In this document: in pieces, positions 25,718 through 35,000 of the stretch
Layout: each line of letters starts with the position of its first letter
Position numbering within the stretch: the stretch's first letter is position 1
NCBI RefSeq assembly: GCF_006838285.1
Contig: NZ_CP038228.1
Coordinates: 1,984,001-2,048,000, forward strand
DNA: 64,000 nucleotides
Reading direction: 5' to 3'
From: Xanthomonas translucens pv. cerealis
Lineage (GTDB): Bacteria > Pseudomonadota > Gammaproteobacteria > Xanthomonadales > Xanthomonadaceae
Translations under genes and position numbers: made by a program
Notes under the pieces: model-generated
The model's input: the letters and a program-made list of their open reading frames with translations, nothing else
The model's database searches: none
What the model was told of the DNA's origin: nothing

Positions 25718-25876
25718 TCAGGACGCTTCGTCATCCGGTTCCACCGGGCCGGGGTCGAGCAACACGCCGATGCGATAGGTGGCAACGAAACGCGGCCAGT
25801 CCAAATGGTCAATGAGGTCGATATCCTTGATGACCCTGACCTTCGCTTCAGCGCGCTCGAACAGGGCAATGCTCCA
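25718..25876 (-). pseudogene. Out-of-frame coding remnant downstream of the DUF2384-like gene
   Basis: On the minus strand this frame reads about 52 codons that look like real protein (LFERAEAKVRVIKDIDLIDH followed by LDWPRFVATYRIGVLLDPGP) and ends in TGA at 25720-25718. No start codon with a ribosome site lies upstream, and the frame overlaps the 3' end of the 211-residue gene by 29 bases in a different phase. It is probably the tail of a gene whose front was lost, or the original extension of the upstream gene after a frameshift. Confidence 0.45.
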
Positions 25877-26483
25877 GCACGTTGAACACGGCCTCAGCTA
25901 CGACGTCGATCGAGTCTGGCGTCACCGCATCCACCGGCGAACGCCCGCCCAACCCTTCAAGCGGTTCGGACAGCGCACCGTAGATCGTCCAGTTGTCGAT
26001 GCCCTCGACCTCCTGAAGCACGGTTTGGGTCAACTGCTGCTTCACCGGGTCAAGTTGCCAGTCGGGCAGCTTCTGGCCGCGCATCCCCACATTAAGTGCC
26101 AGCAACCGACGGGCGAGGATGTCCTTGTAGATCTGCTGACGCGACTTGTCCGCCAACTTGGCGAATTCGGGGATCGGCACGTTATGCGGCTGGTTAAAGG
26201 TTTCCAACAACACGGTGCGGCCACGCTGGACTTCGGTTTCATTCGGTGTCCAGCGCTTGTCGGCGCGCAGCGTGGACGCCTTACGTTCCAAGGTCCGCTG
26301 CATGGTCTCCATCTCCAGGCGAGCGGGAAGCTCCAACGCCTCTACACGCTCGTGGACAAACGCCTGCAACTCGGCCGCGAAAGCCCCGACATCTCGGATA
26401 TAGACGATGGCGGCGAAGCGGCGCACGTCTTCCTCCGTGACGCGCGGCAGACGGTCAGCAATGAGTTCGACGGCATTGGACAT
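25848..26483 (-). CDS. DUF2384/ParS-like ICE regulator-type protein
   Basis: A 211-residue soluble protein, divergent from the relaxase. The start at 26483 (MSNAVEL) has GGAG six bases upstream; longer frames to 26630 lack such a site. The C-terminal half (about 110-205: VPIPEFAKLADKSRQQIYKD, RGQKLPDWQLDP, W..Y..L..P, VDAVTP) reads like a helix-turn-helix or ParS/Xre-antitoxin-type (DUF2384-like) module. The same module forms the C-terminus of the integrase at 58.2 kb. A regulatory or DNA-binding role is inferred. Confidence 0.68.
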   Translation of the reverse strand: MSNAVELIADRLPRVTEEDVRRFAAIVYIRDVGAFAAELQAFVHERVEALELPARLEMETMQRTLERKASTLRADKRWTPNETEVQRGRTVLLETFNQPHNVPIPEFAKLADKSRQQIYKDILARRLLALNVGMRGQKLPDWQLDPVKQQLTQTVLQEVEGIDNWTIYGALSEPLEGLGGRSPVDAVTPDSIDVVAEAVFNVLEHCPVRAR

Positions 26484-26782
26484 GATCATCTCCAGGCGAT
26501 GTAAGGTAGACCGAACCTTAGTCTCACATGTCGCCTTTGTCAACTTTGTCGCCTTGGCGAGAACCCAAGTGGTGGAAATGGCGTCCGAGCAGCGTAGGCT
26601 GACCGCCCAATCCACACGAACGGATTCCACATTGACGCTGGAACCGCAACCTATACCCCGCTATACCGAAACGGTTAAAGGCCCAAGGGCAGAAAAGGCA
26701 AGGGGAATGGGGTGCAAGGGGAAAGGCCCTACCTCGAAAAGGCTAAAAGGCCTCCCGGTCGGCCCACCACCAGGACACCTAT
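26484..26782. other. Divergent intergenic region before the relaxase; candidate oriT/promoter
   Basis: There are 299 bases between the divergent regulator-like gene and the relaxase. It contains the direct repeat TATACC at 26652-26657 and 26662-26667 (10-bp spacing), then a purine-rich tract with repeated AAGGC/AGGGG blocks (about 26680-26760) that can form short hairpins. In ICEclc-like elements an origin of transfer lies close to the relaxase gene, so this is the best oriT candidate in the window. No nick site can be read from the sequence alone. Confidence 0.35.
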
Positions 26783-28597
26783 ATGCTCTCCCTGTTCCGG
26801 CGAAAACAGGCCTTGGTCGCTGCCGCTCCGTCGGCAGCACCCGCCACCAACCTCCCGAAAGGGCTGACACGGCCGGAGACGGCCGCGTCTCTGCTCGCCA
26901 CCCCGCGCCGTCAGAAATTGTTGGAACACATTTGGCAGCGCACTTCGCTGTCTCGCCAGCAGTTCGACACGCTGTACCGCAAGCCCTTGGAGCGCTACGC
27001 CGCGCTTGTGCAGCAATTCCCCGCCTCCGAGAGCCACCACCATGCCTACCATGGCGGCATGCTCGACCATGGGCTTGAGATCGTTGCCTACGCGCTCAAG
27101 CTGCGGCAGTCCTATCTGCTGCCCGCTGGCACAACACCCGAAGACCAGGCCGCTCAAGCAGAAGCCTGGACCGCGGCAACCGCCTATGCCGCACTGCTTC
27201 ACGACATCGGCAAGATCGCGGTTGATCTACATGTAGAGCATGCCGACGGCAGTGTCTGGCACCCCTGGCACGGTCCGCTGAAGCAACCCTACCGATTCCG
27301 CTACCGCGAGGATCGCGAGTACCGACTGCACAGTGCAGCTACCGGCCTGCTGTACCACCAAGTGCTAGATCGCTTCATCCTTGACTGGCTCAGCGGCTTC
27401 CCATCGCTGTGGGCTGCATTGCTGTACATCATGGCAGGACAGTACGAGCACGCCGGGGTGCTCGGAGAACTGGTGGAGAAGGCCGACCGTGCCTCCGTAG
27501 CCCAGGAACTGGGAGGTGATCCGGCAAAGGCGATGGCCGCACCGAAGCATGCTTTGCAGCGCAAGCTGCTGGACGGCCTGCGCTACCTGCTCAAGGAAGA
27601 GTTGAAGCTCAATCAGGCCCAGGCGTCAGATGGCTGGCTGACGCACGATGCGCTGTGGCTCGTCAGCAAGACCGTCTCCGACAAACTGCGCGCACACTTG
27701 CTGGCGCAGGGAATCGATGGCATTCCTTCGAACAACACCGCCGTATTCAATGTGCTGCAAGACCACGGTATCCTCCAGGCAACGCCGGAAGGCAAAGCCA
27801 TCTGGAAAGCCACGGTCACCAGCGAGACCGGCTGGTCGCACAGTTTCACGCTGCTGCGCTTGGCCCCTGCACTGATCTGGGAAGCCGCAGAACGCCCACA
27901 GCCCTTCAGTGGCACCGTCGTCGAAGAAGCATCGGGCAGCGAACCAATCGAGGAGAACGGCGGCTCCCCTGCCCCTTCGCCCGATCCCGTCGGCCCCCAT
28001 TCGTTTGTGGACGCGGCTTCAGCGACACTCGCCGTCCTCGCGTCGGCTCAAGTCGATGCGATGGAAGACTTACTGTCGTTGATCAGCGATCCGTCTCCTC
28101 CGGCAACGCCTCCTGTGGAAGATGCATCTGCCAGCCTGCCGCCAGGCGAGGCGGAATCCACCGCCACACAGAGGCAAACACCCGACCCAGCTGAAGGCCA
28201 GCCGTCGCAGGCACTGCCCTCCGCCAAACACTTCATTACCTGGCTGAAGCAGGGCATCGAATCACGCAAGCTGATCATCAACGACGCCAAAGCGTTGGTG
28301 CATACGGTCGCCGATACCGCTTACTTGGTCAGTCCCGGTGTCTTCCAGCGCTATGCCCAGGAACACCCGCAGATCGCTGCTCTGGCTAAGCAGGAGAACG
28401 TGCAGGAATGGCAATGGGTACAGAAGCACTTCGAGAAGCTGCTGCTACACCGCAAACAAGACAATGGATTGAACATCTGGACCTGCGATGTCATCGGACC
28501 ACGCAAATCACGGCGGCTGCACGGCTACCTGTTACAAGATCCCAGGCATCTTTTTGATGAGGTCCCGCCGAACAACCCATATCTGCGCGTCCACTAA
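26783..28597 (+). CDS. traI: MobH-type relaxase TraI, PFGI-1 class (TIGR03760)
   Basis: A 604-residue relaxase of the MobH (TraI_2) type. The N-terminal domain carries an HD-hydrolase-like metal signature: HHHAYHGGMLDH (85-96) and LLHDIGKI (138-145). A Pro/Ser/Glu-rich linker (about 370-470) leads to a C-terminal winged-helix-like domain (about 475-600) ending in HLFDEVPPNNPYLRVH. It would nick oriT and lead the strand into the recipient. Intact; a truncated IS5 lies immediately after its stop. Confidence 0.9.
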   Translation: MLSLFRRKQALVAAAPSAAPATNLPKGLTRPETAASLLATPRRQKLLEHIWQRTSLSRQQFDTLYRKPLERYAALVQQFPASESHHHAYHGGMLDHGLEIVAYALKLRQSYLLPAGTTPEDQAAQAEAWTAATAYAALLHDIGKIAVDLHVEHADGSVWHPWHGPLKQPYRFRYREDREYRLHSAATGLLYHQVLDRFILDWLSGFPSLWAALLYIMAGQYEHAGVLGELVEKADRASVAQELGGDPAKAMAAPKHALQRKLLDGLRYLLKEELKLNQAQASDGWLTHDALWLVSKTVSDKLRAHLLAQGIDGIPSNNTAVFNVLQDHGILQATPEGKAIWKATVTSETGWSHSFTLLRLAPALIWEAAERPQPFSGTVVEEASGSEPIEENGGSPAPSPDPVGPHSFVDAASATLAVLASAQVDAMEDLLSLISDPSPPATPPVEDASASLPPGEAESTATQRQTPDPAEGQPSQALPSAKHFITWLKQGIESRKLIINDAKALVHTVADTAYLVSPGVFQRYAQEHPQIAALAKQENVQEWQWVQKHFEKLLLHRKQDNGLNIWTCDVIGPRKSRRLHGYLLQDPRHLFDEVPPNNPYLRVH

Positions 28598-28651
28598 GAG
28601 CGGCTAACAAAAGCCTCTTGAACACGTCTGTTGAGCCACCACTTTGCGGTG

Positions 28652-28940
28652 ATGGCTCACCGCAAAGAAATCAGCACAGCGCTGTGGAAGCGCATCCACT
28701 CCTTGATCCCGGTCGTGCCACCTTCGCCCAAGGGCGGTAGGCTGCGCGTAGACGACCAAAGCGCACTCAGCGGCATCGTGTACGTGCTGCGCACTGGCAT
28801 CGCTTGGGAGGATCTGCCTCAGGAACTTGGCTACAGCAGCGGCATGACTTGCTGGCGCCGATTGCGTGACTGGCAGGCCGCGGGTGTGTGGCACCGTCCG
28901 CATCAGGGGTTGCTGGCCGAACTGGACTGGCCAGAGTTCC
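28652..28940 (+). pseudogene. IS5-family transposase, N-terminal fragment
   Basis: About 96 codons of an IS5-type transposase N-terminal domain (DUF4096-like: LWKRIHSLIP, GRLRVDDQSALSGIVYVLRTG, WEDLPQELGYSSGMTCWRRL). The gene is cut at 28940/28941 by the IS3 element. The DDE catalytic part is absent and does not resume on the other side of the IS3, so sequence was lost as well as interrupted. Codons after 28940 read into IS3 DNA. Confidence 0.8.
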
Positions 28941-28948
28941 GTAGACAC

Positions 28949-29800
28949 TCAGTTGCGGCTCTGCGCGTAGCGCCTTTCAAACTCTACAGGTGACAGCCCG
29001 GCAGCGGAACCATGCCGGCGTATCGGGTTGTAGAACATCTCGATGTAGTCGAACACGTCCGATGCTGCCATGGCGCGTGTCGGGTAGATCCGCCGCTTGA
29101 TCCGCTCCTTCTTCAAGACGCTGAAGAAGCTCTCGGCCACGGCGTTGTCGTGGCAGTTCCCGCGTCGGCTCATGCTCGGCACCATCCGGTGCGCTTTCAG
29201 GAACGACTGCCAGTCGCTGCTGGTGAACTGACAGCCCTGATCCGAATGCACCAGCACACCTGGGCCCGGCTTGCGCCGCCAAGCTGCCGCCACCAGCGCC
29301 TGCAGTACCAGATCGCTGGTCATCGTCGACGCCGTCGCCCAGCCGACGATCTGCCGCGAGTACAGATCCATCACCGTCGCCAGGAACAGCCAGCCCTCGT
29401 AGGTCCTGATGTAGGTGATGTCCGTGACCCAGACCTTGTTCGGTGCCTGTGGCGCGAATTCCCGGTTGAGCACATTGGTCACCACGCCCACGGGACCACC
29501 GTGATGACGTGGCTTGCGGCCGTAGCCGACTTGGGCACGCAGGCCTTCTGCCTTCATCAACCGCAGGACGCGGTGCCGGCTGCAGCGCTCGCCGGCCTCG
29601 CGCAGGTCCAGGGTGATCTTGCGATAGCCATACACCGTGCCGCTGGCCAGCCAGTGGTGCTTGATCAGCCCCAGCAGACGCTGATCTTCGCGCTCGCGAG
29701 CACTGGCGCCATGGCGCAGCCAGGCGTAGTAGCCACTGCGTTGCACGTCCAGCACCCGGCACATCGCCACCAGACGGAACTCTCGGACGTGCGCGCGCAT
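28949..29800 (-). CDS. IS3-family transposase OrfB (DDE integrase core)
   Basis: A 283-residue OrfB with an HTH_21-like N-terminus (VYGYRKITLDL) and the rve integrase core. The DDE residues are D127 (WVTDITY), D187 (VHSDQG) and E223 (NAVAESFF), so spacing between D187 and E223 is the classic 35 residues. All catalytic residues are present. Its frame stays open upstream of the ATG through the end of orfA, which allows an OrfAB fusion by -1 frameshift. Confidence 0.92.
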   Translation of the reverse strand: MRAHVREFRLVAMCRVLDVQRSGYYAWLRHGASAREREDQRLLGLIKHHWLASGTVYGYRKITLDLREAGERCSRHRVLRLMKAEGLRAQVGYGRKPRHHGGPVGVVTNVLNREFAPQAPNKVWVTDITYIRTYEGWLFLATVMDLYSRQIVGWATASTMTSDLVLQALVAAAWRRKPGPGVLVHSDQGCQFTSSDWQSFLKAHRMVPSMSRRGNCHDNAVAESFFSVLKKERIKRRIYPTRAMAASDVFDYIEMFYNPIRRHGSAAGLSPVEFERRYAQSRN

Positions 29801-29817
29801 GAACGCGTACTTCGCCC

Positions 29818-30099
29818 TTACCCCTTGGCAAAGTACGCGGCGGCTTTTTTTAGGATGTCGCGCTCCTCGGTTACCCGCCGCAGCTCAGCCTTGAGCCGGC
29901 GGATCTCGGCCGAGTCGCTCGGCGCGGCCGGGGCTCCAGGGGCCGGTACCGTCTTCTTGGCCGCCTGCACCCAGCCATACAACGTGTGCTTGGAAATCCC
30001 TATGCGGGAGGCGACGTCAACCACCGTGAAGCCACGCTCGATCACCTGCCTCACCGCCTCGGCACGGAACTCATCCGTGTATTGCTTGCTGTTGCCCAT
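29818..30099 (-). CDS. IS3-family transposase OrfA
   Basis: A 93-residue OrfA with an N-terminal helix-turn-helix (EFRAEAVRQVIERGFTVVDV, GISKHTLYGWVQ) and a C-terminal leucine zipper (IRRLKAELRRVTEERDILKKA). ATG 30099 follows GAGGTG. Near its end an A7 run on the coding strand (CTAAAAAAAGC, about 29846-29856) is a typical slippery sequence. Sliding back one base enters an open frame that leads into orfB without a stop. Confidence 0.9.
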   Translation of the reverse strand: MGNSKQYTDEFRAEAVRQVIERGFTVVDVASRIGISKHTLYGWVQAAKKTVPAPGAPAAPSDSAEIRRLKAELRRVTEERDILKKAAAYFAKG

Positions 30100-30144
30100 A
30101 AACACCTCGGTCATTGCCATCAATTATGGCAACTGGATGTCTAC

Positions 30145-30285
30145 GAAAGGCTGGCCGGTCAAGCCTATCGTTTTAATCGTCGATTCCGCTTGCGCGAGAT
30201 GCTGCCACGACTTGCCACGGCCATGATGCAATCCACACCATGCCCAGAGCCGGTTTTACGTGCAGCGAGCAATTTTCATGGCTGA
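30145..30285 (+). pseudogene. Transposase C-terminal fragment (probably IS1595 type)
   Basis: The + frame from 30145 encodes 46 residues (AYRFNRRFRLREMLPRLATA and onward) ending in TGA 30283-30285. The YRFNRRF motif followed by a short helical tail is the usual end of IS1595-type transposases. The front is missing and the fragment abuts the IS3 end, so it is a relic left after deletion. Confidence 0.6.
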
Positions 30286-30311
30286 GAGTCGGGGCTAATC
30301 AGGAACTTCTT

Positions 30312-30998
30312 TTAATCTTGGTTTTGGGCTAAATAACGCAAACTTTTCTTGCGATAAAGTCTCAAGGCTAGTTCCGGTAACTCGATCTCGTAGTGTCCAG
30401 GCATGCCCGCCCAGACGTGATACAAGCAAGGTAGCGCCGGCACCGACAACACAATTCCAGCGGCCCACCAGTGCCAGTGGTTAAGCGCGACAACGCTTGA
30501 ATTAGGCACCCCAAAACTGGCGACGCCTAGCGCTAATGCTGCCCAGCCATCTTTGACTATAGAGAACCAACGCTTCCGTTCTTTGCGCCAATCAGCCATC
30601 TGTTTTTCCACTGGCGCTCGATGAGCAGCATCAGTCTGCTGCGCCAGCCACTCTTCTGCTTCCGACCAACTTACATAGCGCAGCGGATCTGGTTTGGGCC
30701 GATGGGACGAGAGATTGAGTCGAGATTGAATCGTTGAAACCAATGGGATAAGAAGCTCCGTGACTATCCATGAAACAGTGGCAGCACCGACGGTCATCGC
30801 CATGCTATAAGCGAGAATTAGCACAACCAAAAGCCCAGGCTGATCGCTGATCTTCCCCCAATGGAAAGCCAACAAATTCGTGCCAGTAGATAAGGCTAAC
30901 AGCAGATCCGCGACCAAGGCCAAGCTAAGTAGACGCAGCAGAAAGCGATAGTCCTGAGCCTTCTCAAGTAGACTCCATTTATCGACATCTAGGTTCAT
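30312..30998 (-). CDS. Four-span membrane protein, possible T6SS immunity protein
   Basis: A 228-residue protein with two spans near residues 21-75 and two near 150-195. A charged cytoplasmic-looking loop lies between (about 95-145), with a short basic tail after. It is the last gene of the T6SS array, 165 bases after the DUF6708-like gene, with a displaced toxin fragment in between. An immunity role against a membrane-active toxin fits its place but is inference; I do not recognise the family. Confidence 0.6.
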   Translation of the reverse strand: MNLDVDKWSLLEKAQDYRFLLRLLSLALVADLLLALSTGTNLLAFHWGKISDQPGLLVVLILAYSMAMTVGAATVSWIVTELLIPLVSTIQSRLNLSSHRPKPDPLRYVSWSEAEEWLAQQTDAAHRAPVEKQMADWRKERKRWFSIVKDGWAALALGVASFGVPNSSVVALNHWHWWAAGIVLSVPALPCLYHVWAGMPGHYEIELPELALRLYRKKSLRYLAQNQD

Positions 30999-31041
30999 GG
31001 CAATGCTCCAAATACAGGACTTCTTCAGTGTTGCCTAATAC

Positions 31042-31136
31042 CGCCAAGGGCGCTGTTCGCTTTGCTTGTTCTTGTCGTAGAGCCAGTGCTTTGCGCTGTT
31101 GCACTGGGTCAGGCGGGCGGTGGCGGTTTCTGCCGT
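31042..31136 (-). pseudogene. 95-bp relic of a VasX-like toxin gene
   Basis: These 95 bases match 34422-34516 of the toxin gene with about two differences, in the same orientation. On the minus strand the matching protein segment is around LTQCNSAKRWLYDKDKQ. Outside the match both sides diverge completely. This is a leftover of a former toxin copy between two immunity-type genes. Confidence 0.75.
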
Positions 31137-31162
31137 GTGACGCATAGAAGGGATTACGCGTA

Positions 31163-32062
31163 TCAGGCTGTGTGGGTTGGTTGCGCCTCGGCAAGCGCCT
31201 CCACCTGCTCGCGGCTAAGCGCTGGGCCGCCGACGGTTGCCATGATTTCCTCGTTAAAAGGCTCCAGGTCGCGGCCGGTGCGGCGCTTGCGCAGCGTCTC
31301 GCCGGGCTGGATCGGCGGGCCGTCTTCTTCCATGTAGCGGCGGATATGCTCGTATAAGCGCCACAGCAACTCATCCTCATACCAGCCCAGGTAGCCGATC
31401 GATTCGCGCGCATAGAGCTTCTTGGGATCGTCCGGGTGCGGTGCCCACAGCTCCAGCCGATACGAGTCGCGCATGGTCTCGCCCATCAGTTGGTTGAATT
31501 TGTAGGTGCGCGCTTGCACCGTCTCCCAGTCCACGGTCTGCGGCTCGAGAAACCCCGGCATGATCCAGAATTTCCAGAATGGGGCATGCTGTATGCGGGA
31601 AAAAAACACTTTTTTTGTTTCCCTGTTGAATAGCACCGGCTGCTCCCTAGGGAGCATGTAGCTTATTCTCAGTAAATGGATGGCGCCGATTAAAAAAAAT
31701 GAACCAGCAGGAAAGCAAATTAACCATGTGCCCAAGTCATAGAGGCCGGATCCAAATATGCCAAACCAAAAGAAAGCCAGTGAGATTAGTAGTGTCATCC
31801 ATCCACCAAACCCGACATCTCCTCTTTCAGTTCCAGAACCCAGGACGCTGCCGATACTGATTGCGTTAGGATACACGGCGACCAACGACTCACAGCTGCT
31901 GGCGCGCTCATGTACCGGTTGCCGCTTGTACACGGGCGCAACCCGATGCGGCGTGGCGCTCAGCATCAGCTTGAGCTGCGCCGGCGGCAGATCGAACTGC
32001 GGCTCGCCGCCCTGCCATTCGGGCAATAACACACGGTATGCCGGGTTCTTGACTTCGTTCAT
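31163..32062 (-). CDS. DUF6708-like membrane protein, candidate immunity to the 32-35 kb toxin
   Basis: A 299-residue protein with two adjacent spans (about 87-135), then PVLFNRETKKVFF and a C-terminal soluble region. The arrangement hydrophobic pair, P-x-x-FNRxxKxV, then WDxx/DWET resembles the 350-residue protein at 39.1-40.1 kb. Both lie directly downstream of a VasX-like toxin (here 6 bases after its stop), the usual place for cognate immunity. DUF6708 membership is by pattern. Confidence 0.68.
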   Translation of the reverse strand: MNEVKNPAYRVLLPEWQGGEPQFDLPPAQLKLMLSATPHRVAPVYKRQPVHERASSCESLVAVYPNAISIGSVLGSGTERGDVGFGGWMTLLISLAFFWFGIFGSGLYDLGTWLICFPAGSFFLIGAIHLLRISYMLPREQPVLFNRETKKVFFSRIQHAPFWKFWIMPGFLEPQTVDWETVQARTYKFNQLMGETMRDSYRLELWAPHPDDPKKLYARESIGYLGWYEDELLWRLYEHIRRYMEEDGPPIQPGETLRKRRTGRDLEPFNEEIMATVGGPALSREQVEALAEAQPTHTA

Positions 32063-32068
32063 TGCGTT

Positions 32069-35000
32069 TTATCCATTCACGAGTTGCTGCACCAGCACTT
32101 GCCGTTCACCGGCCAACTCGCCGATCGTCACTTCCAACTGCGCACTACGGTAGGATGATCCATCCACGCCGATCTCGATCACCACCACGTCGGCTTCCGA
32201 TTGCAACCGCGCCTCGTCCACGCCGGCCAGCCTTGCCAGCATGGTGCCCTGGCCATTGCTGTAGGCATACACGGTCGTGGAGACTCCCTTCAGATCCGCC
32301 AGCACCACGGCCAGCATATAGCTCAGATGCGCTCGCAGGTCTTGTGGCATCCACAGCCTGGTGGTCACGGTCTTGGACCAGATACGGGCATCCTCGCCCA
32401 CGACACCGGGCGTGTCTGCGGCGGCTCCGGATGCACCCAGGCTCTTGATCCACTCCGTGCTGTACTCGAACTCCACACGGATGCCCATCAACATCTTGTT
32501 GAGTTCTTCCTGTTCACGCTGAGGTCTACCCCACTTTACGTCAGCGTCCGCCACGCCCCAGATGCTCTTGGCCGCCCACTCCTCGGTCGGCGTGTCCTGC
32601 AGGCGCATCGCGACATAGCCTGCCAACAGGCCCGCGCCAATGAGTAGTAGACCCCATCCGGTCCAGGATAGTCCCAGCATTCCGGCAGATGCCGCAGACG
32701 CGGTCGCGGATGCCGCCCCGGCTCCGGAAACGCCAGATGCTGCAAATGTTGTCGATGCTCCCATCCAGGAGGCATATGCCGCTGCGCTAAAGAACGCCCC
32801 CTGCATTAGATAGAAATTTCGCGAGTCGTTATCTTTAGTGCCTAGTCGCGAGTAGGCATTTGCAAAAGAAAGCGCCGCATCAATCACCAACCCAGCCGCA
32901 GAAATCCGCCCCGCTGTCCACTTCAACACCCGTGCACGCCCCAAAGCAGCATCGACCCCCTTGGCCTTGTCAACATGCTTATAGAGCGCCTCACCGAGCT
33001 CCAATGTCACGGCCGCCAGCCCCATGCCCGCACCCAACAGGCCCACATACGCGACCTGACGTTCTTTGTCGCTACCGAACGTCAAGGCATGAAATGCCTT
33101 GACGATCGCATACGCCTGCAAGACGCCGCCGGCGGCAGTAAAGGCCGCAGAGCCTTCACGCAACGCCTTGGCGGTGGCATCGCCCCAGAGCTTGAGTTCA
33201 TTGCCTGCCAGTGTCGCGACCTTGCCGGTCTGCTGGCTTGCGTCTTCGCCGAATCTCCAGACCTTGACCACTTGCTCGGCCAGCCCGTCGGGCGTCTTGA
33301 TCGCCATCGCCAGCGATCCGGCCAATACCAGGCTCTTCACCTTGCCAGCCTGACGCTGCAGGCTTCCGGTCGCCTGGCTGGCGGCTTCGGCACTGGACTG
33401 GCGTAAGCGCTCTCCGGCCATCTGCCAGAACTGAACCGCTTGGCCGAAGCGAAGCTCCATCTGGACGGCCTCCTTCCCCGGGCCAGCCGCCTCCAGCAGC
33501 CCCGCCATCAAGCGCTCGAACGTGGCGCCCGCCGCGGCGGACCAGGCTTTTTTCTTTTCCATGCTCAGCGCGACCCCGCCGGCAACGGCGATCAGCGGAT
33601 GCCCGGCGGCAGCGGCCATTGTCTTCAAGGTGGGGAGCGAAGCGACGGTCTTGTCGTAGAACGGAAACGACTTCAGCAGCCGCTGATCGGCTTTCAGCTG
33701 GCCTTCGGCCGCTTTGCTGGTGTCCTCGAACAGCTTGAACAGGTTCTTGGCCTCCTTGTGCAGCTTGGTTGCCTTGAAGGCCTTGTGGAATTCGTCCTGG
33801 TTGCCAAGCAGCGCCCGCGTCAACAAGGCTTCCTTCTGTTCCGGATCATCCTTGAGGAAATCGCCGTACCATTCCAAGCCCTTATCGGTCATCGCGCCAC
33901 CATTGGTGATGTCGGCGACGAGGCTGGCGAAGTGCAGGCCATCCATGCGGATCTGTTGCGAGCAATCGTTGTCGGTCACCAACTTGCGTGCCGTCGACTG
34001 GATCCAGACCTGGTGGTCCAACTCCACCTGGGCGAGCTTCTTGAGGTCGGCCTCCACCAATGCGGTGTAGCGCTGCAAAAATTCGCGGAAGGGATAAGCG
34101 CCCTCCTTGCTCTTGAGCTTGTCGAGCACTTGCTGCTTGAGCTTGGCGGTGTCCTGATCCAGGCCCTGTCCATTCTGCAAGACGATCGTGCCCTTGCTGA
34201 AATCCGGGATGTATTCGCCGGTTTCGGTGACCCTTCCGCTTTCTTGGAAATAGGTTCCTGGCGGCAACTCCTTGTTCTTGATCATGCGGTCGAACTCGGC
34301 GCGCGTGACCTTCTTGCCGCCCATGCCGCGCTGCTTGAGTTCCTGCAGGTTCTGCTTGGCGGCATTGTTGCGTTCGTCGATTTCCTTCAGCAGCCCTTCG
34401 ATGCTTAGCGCTGTCTGCAATCGCCAAGGGCGCTGTTCGCTTTGCTTGTCCTTGTCGTAGAGCCAGCGCTTTGCGCTGTTGCACTGGGTCAGGCGGGCGG
34501 TGGCGGTTTCTGCCGTCATGCCCACGGCATCCGGCACGCTGACGATCTTCAGCTGATCCAGCGTGTACTGTCCTTTGCTCGCCTTGACCAGCTTCTCGGC
34601 TTCTTGCATCAGATGGGCGACGGTTTCGGGCCGTACGCCGGCCGTTCCAGTGGCTTCCCTTCCCTGGGATAGGGGAGGGTATGGCGTATCCAGCAAATGA
34701 TTCTTGGGAGGAGACGGGTCGTAGTCGGCCACGATCGTTGCCACCGTTCCTGCCGTCAGCGGCATGGAGCGCGAGCAGGTGACGCTGGGAACGTCGATCA
34801 TGGTCATGCGCGCGTCGCGCTTGCTGGAGTGCGACGCATAGAATTCCCGCACGGGCTTGGACCACGGATGATCGCTGTAGCCCACCCAGACCTTGCCCGC
34901 GTGTTTGGGTTCGGGGATCACCAGCAGCATCGCGCTGGCGTAGGCCGCGGTTCGTTGGCAGGTAAAGGCGCTGTCGGCTTTCGCGCCGGAGTGCTCGATC

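Larger units (their letters stand above)
28941..30144 (-). mobile_element. Complete IS3-family insertion sequence (about 1.2 kb)
   Basis: The ends are imperfect inverted repeats: GTAGACACTCAGTTGC at 28941-28956 and the complement of GTAGACATCCAGTTGC at 30129-30144. Between them are orfA and orfB in the usual IS3 arrangement with an A7 slip site. The bases just outside the two ends do not match, so no target duplication is visible. This is expected if the element took part in a deletion that removed the rest of the IS5. Confidence 0.82.
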
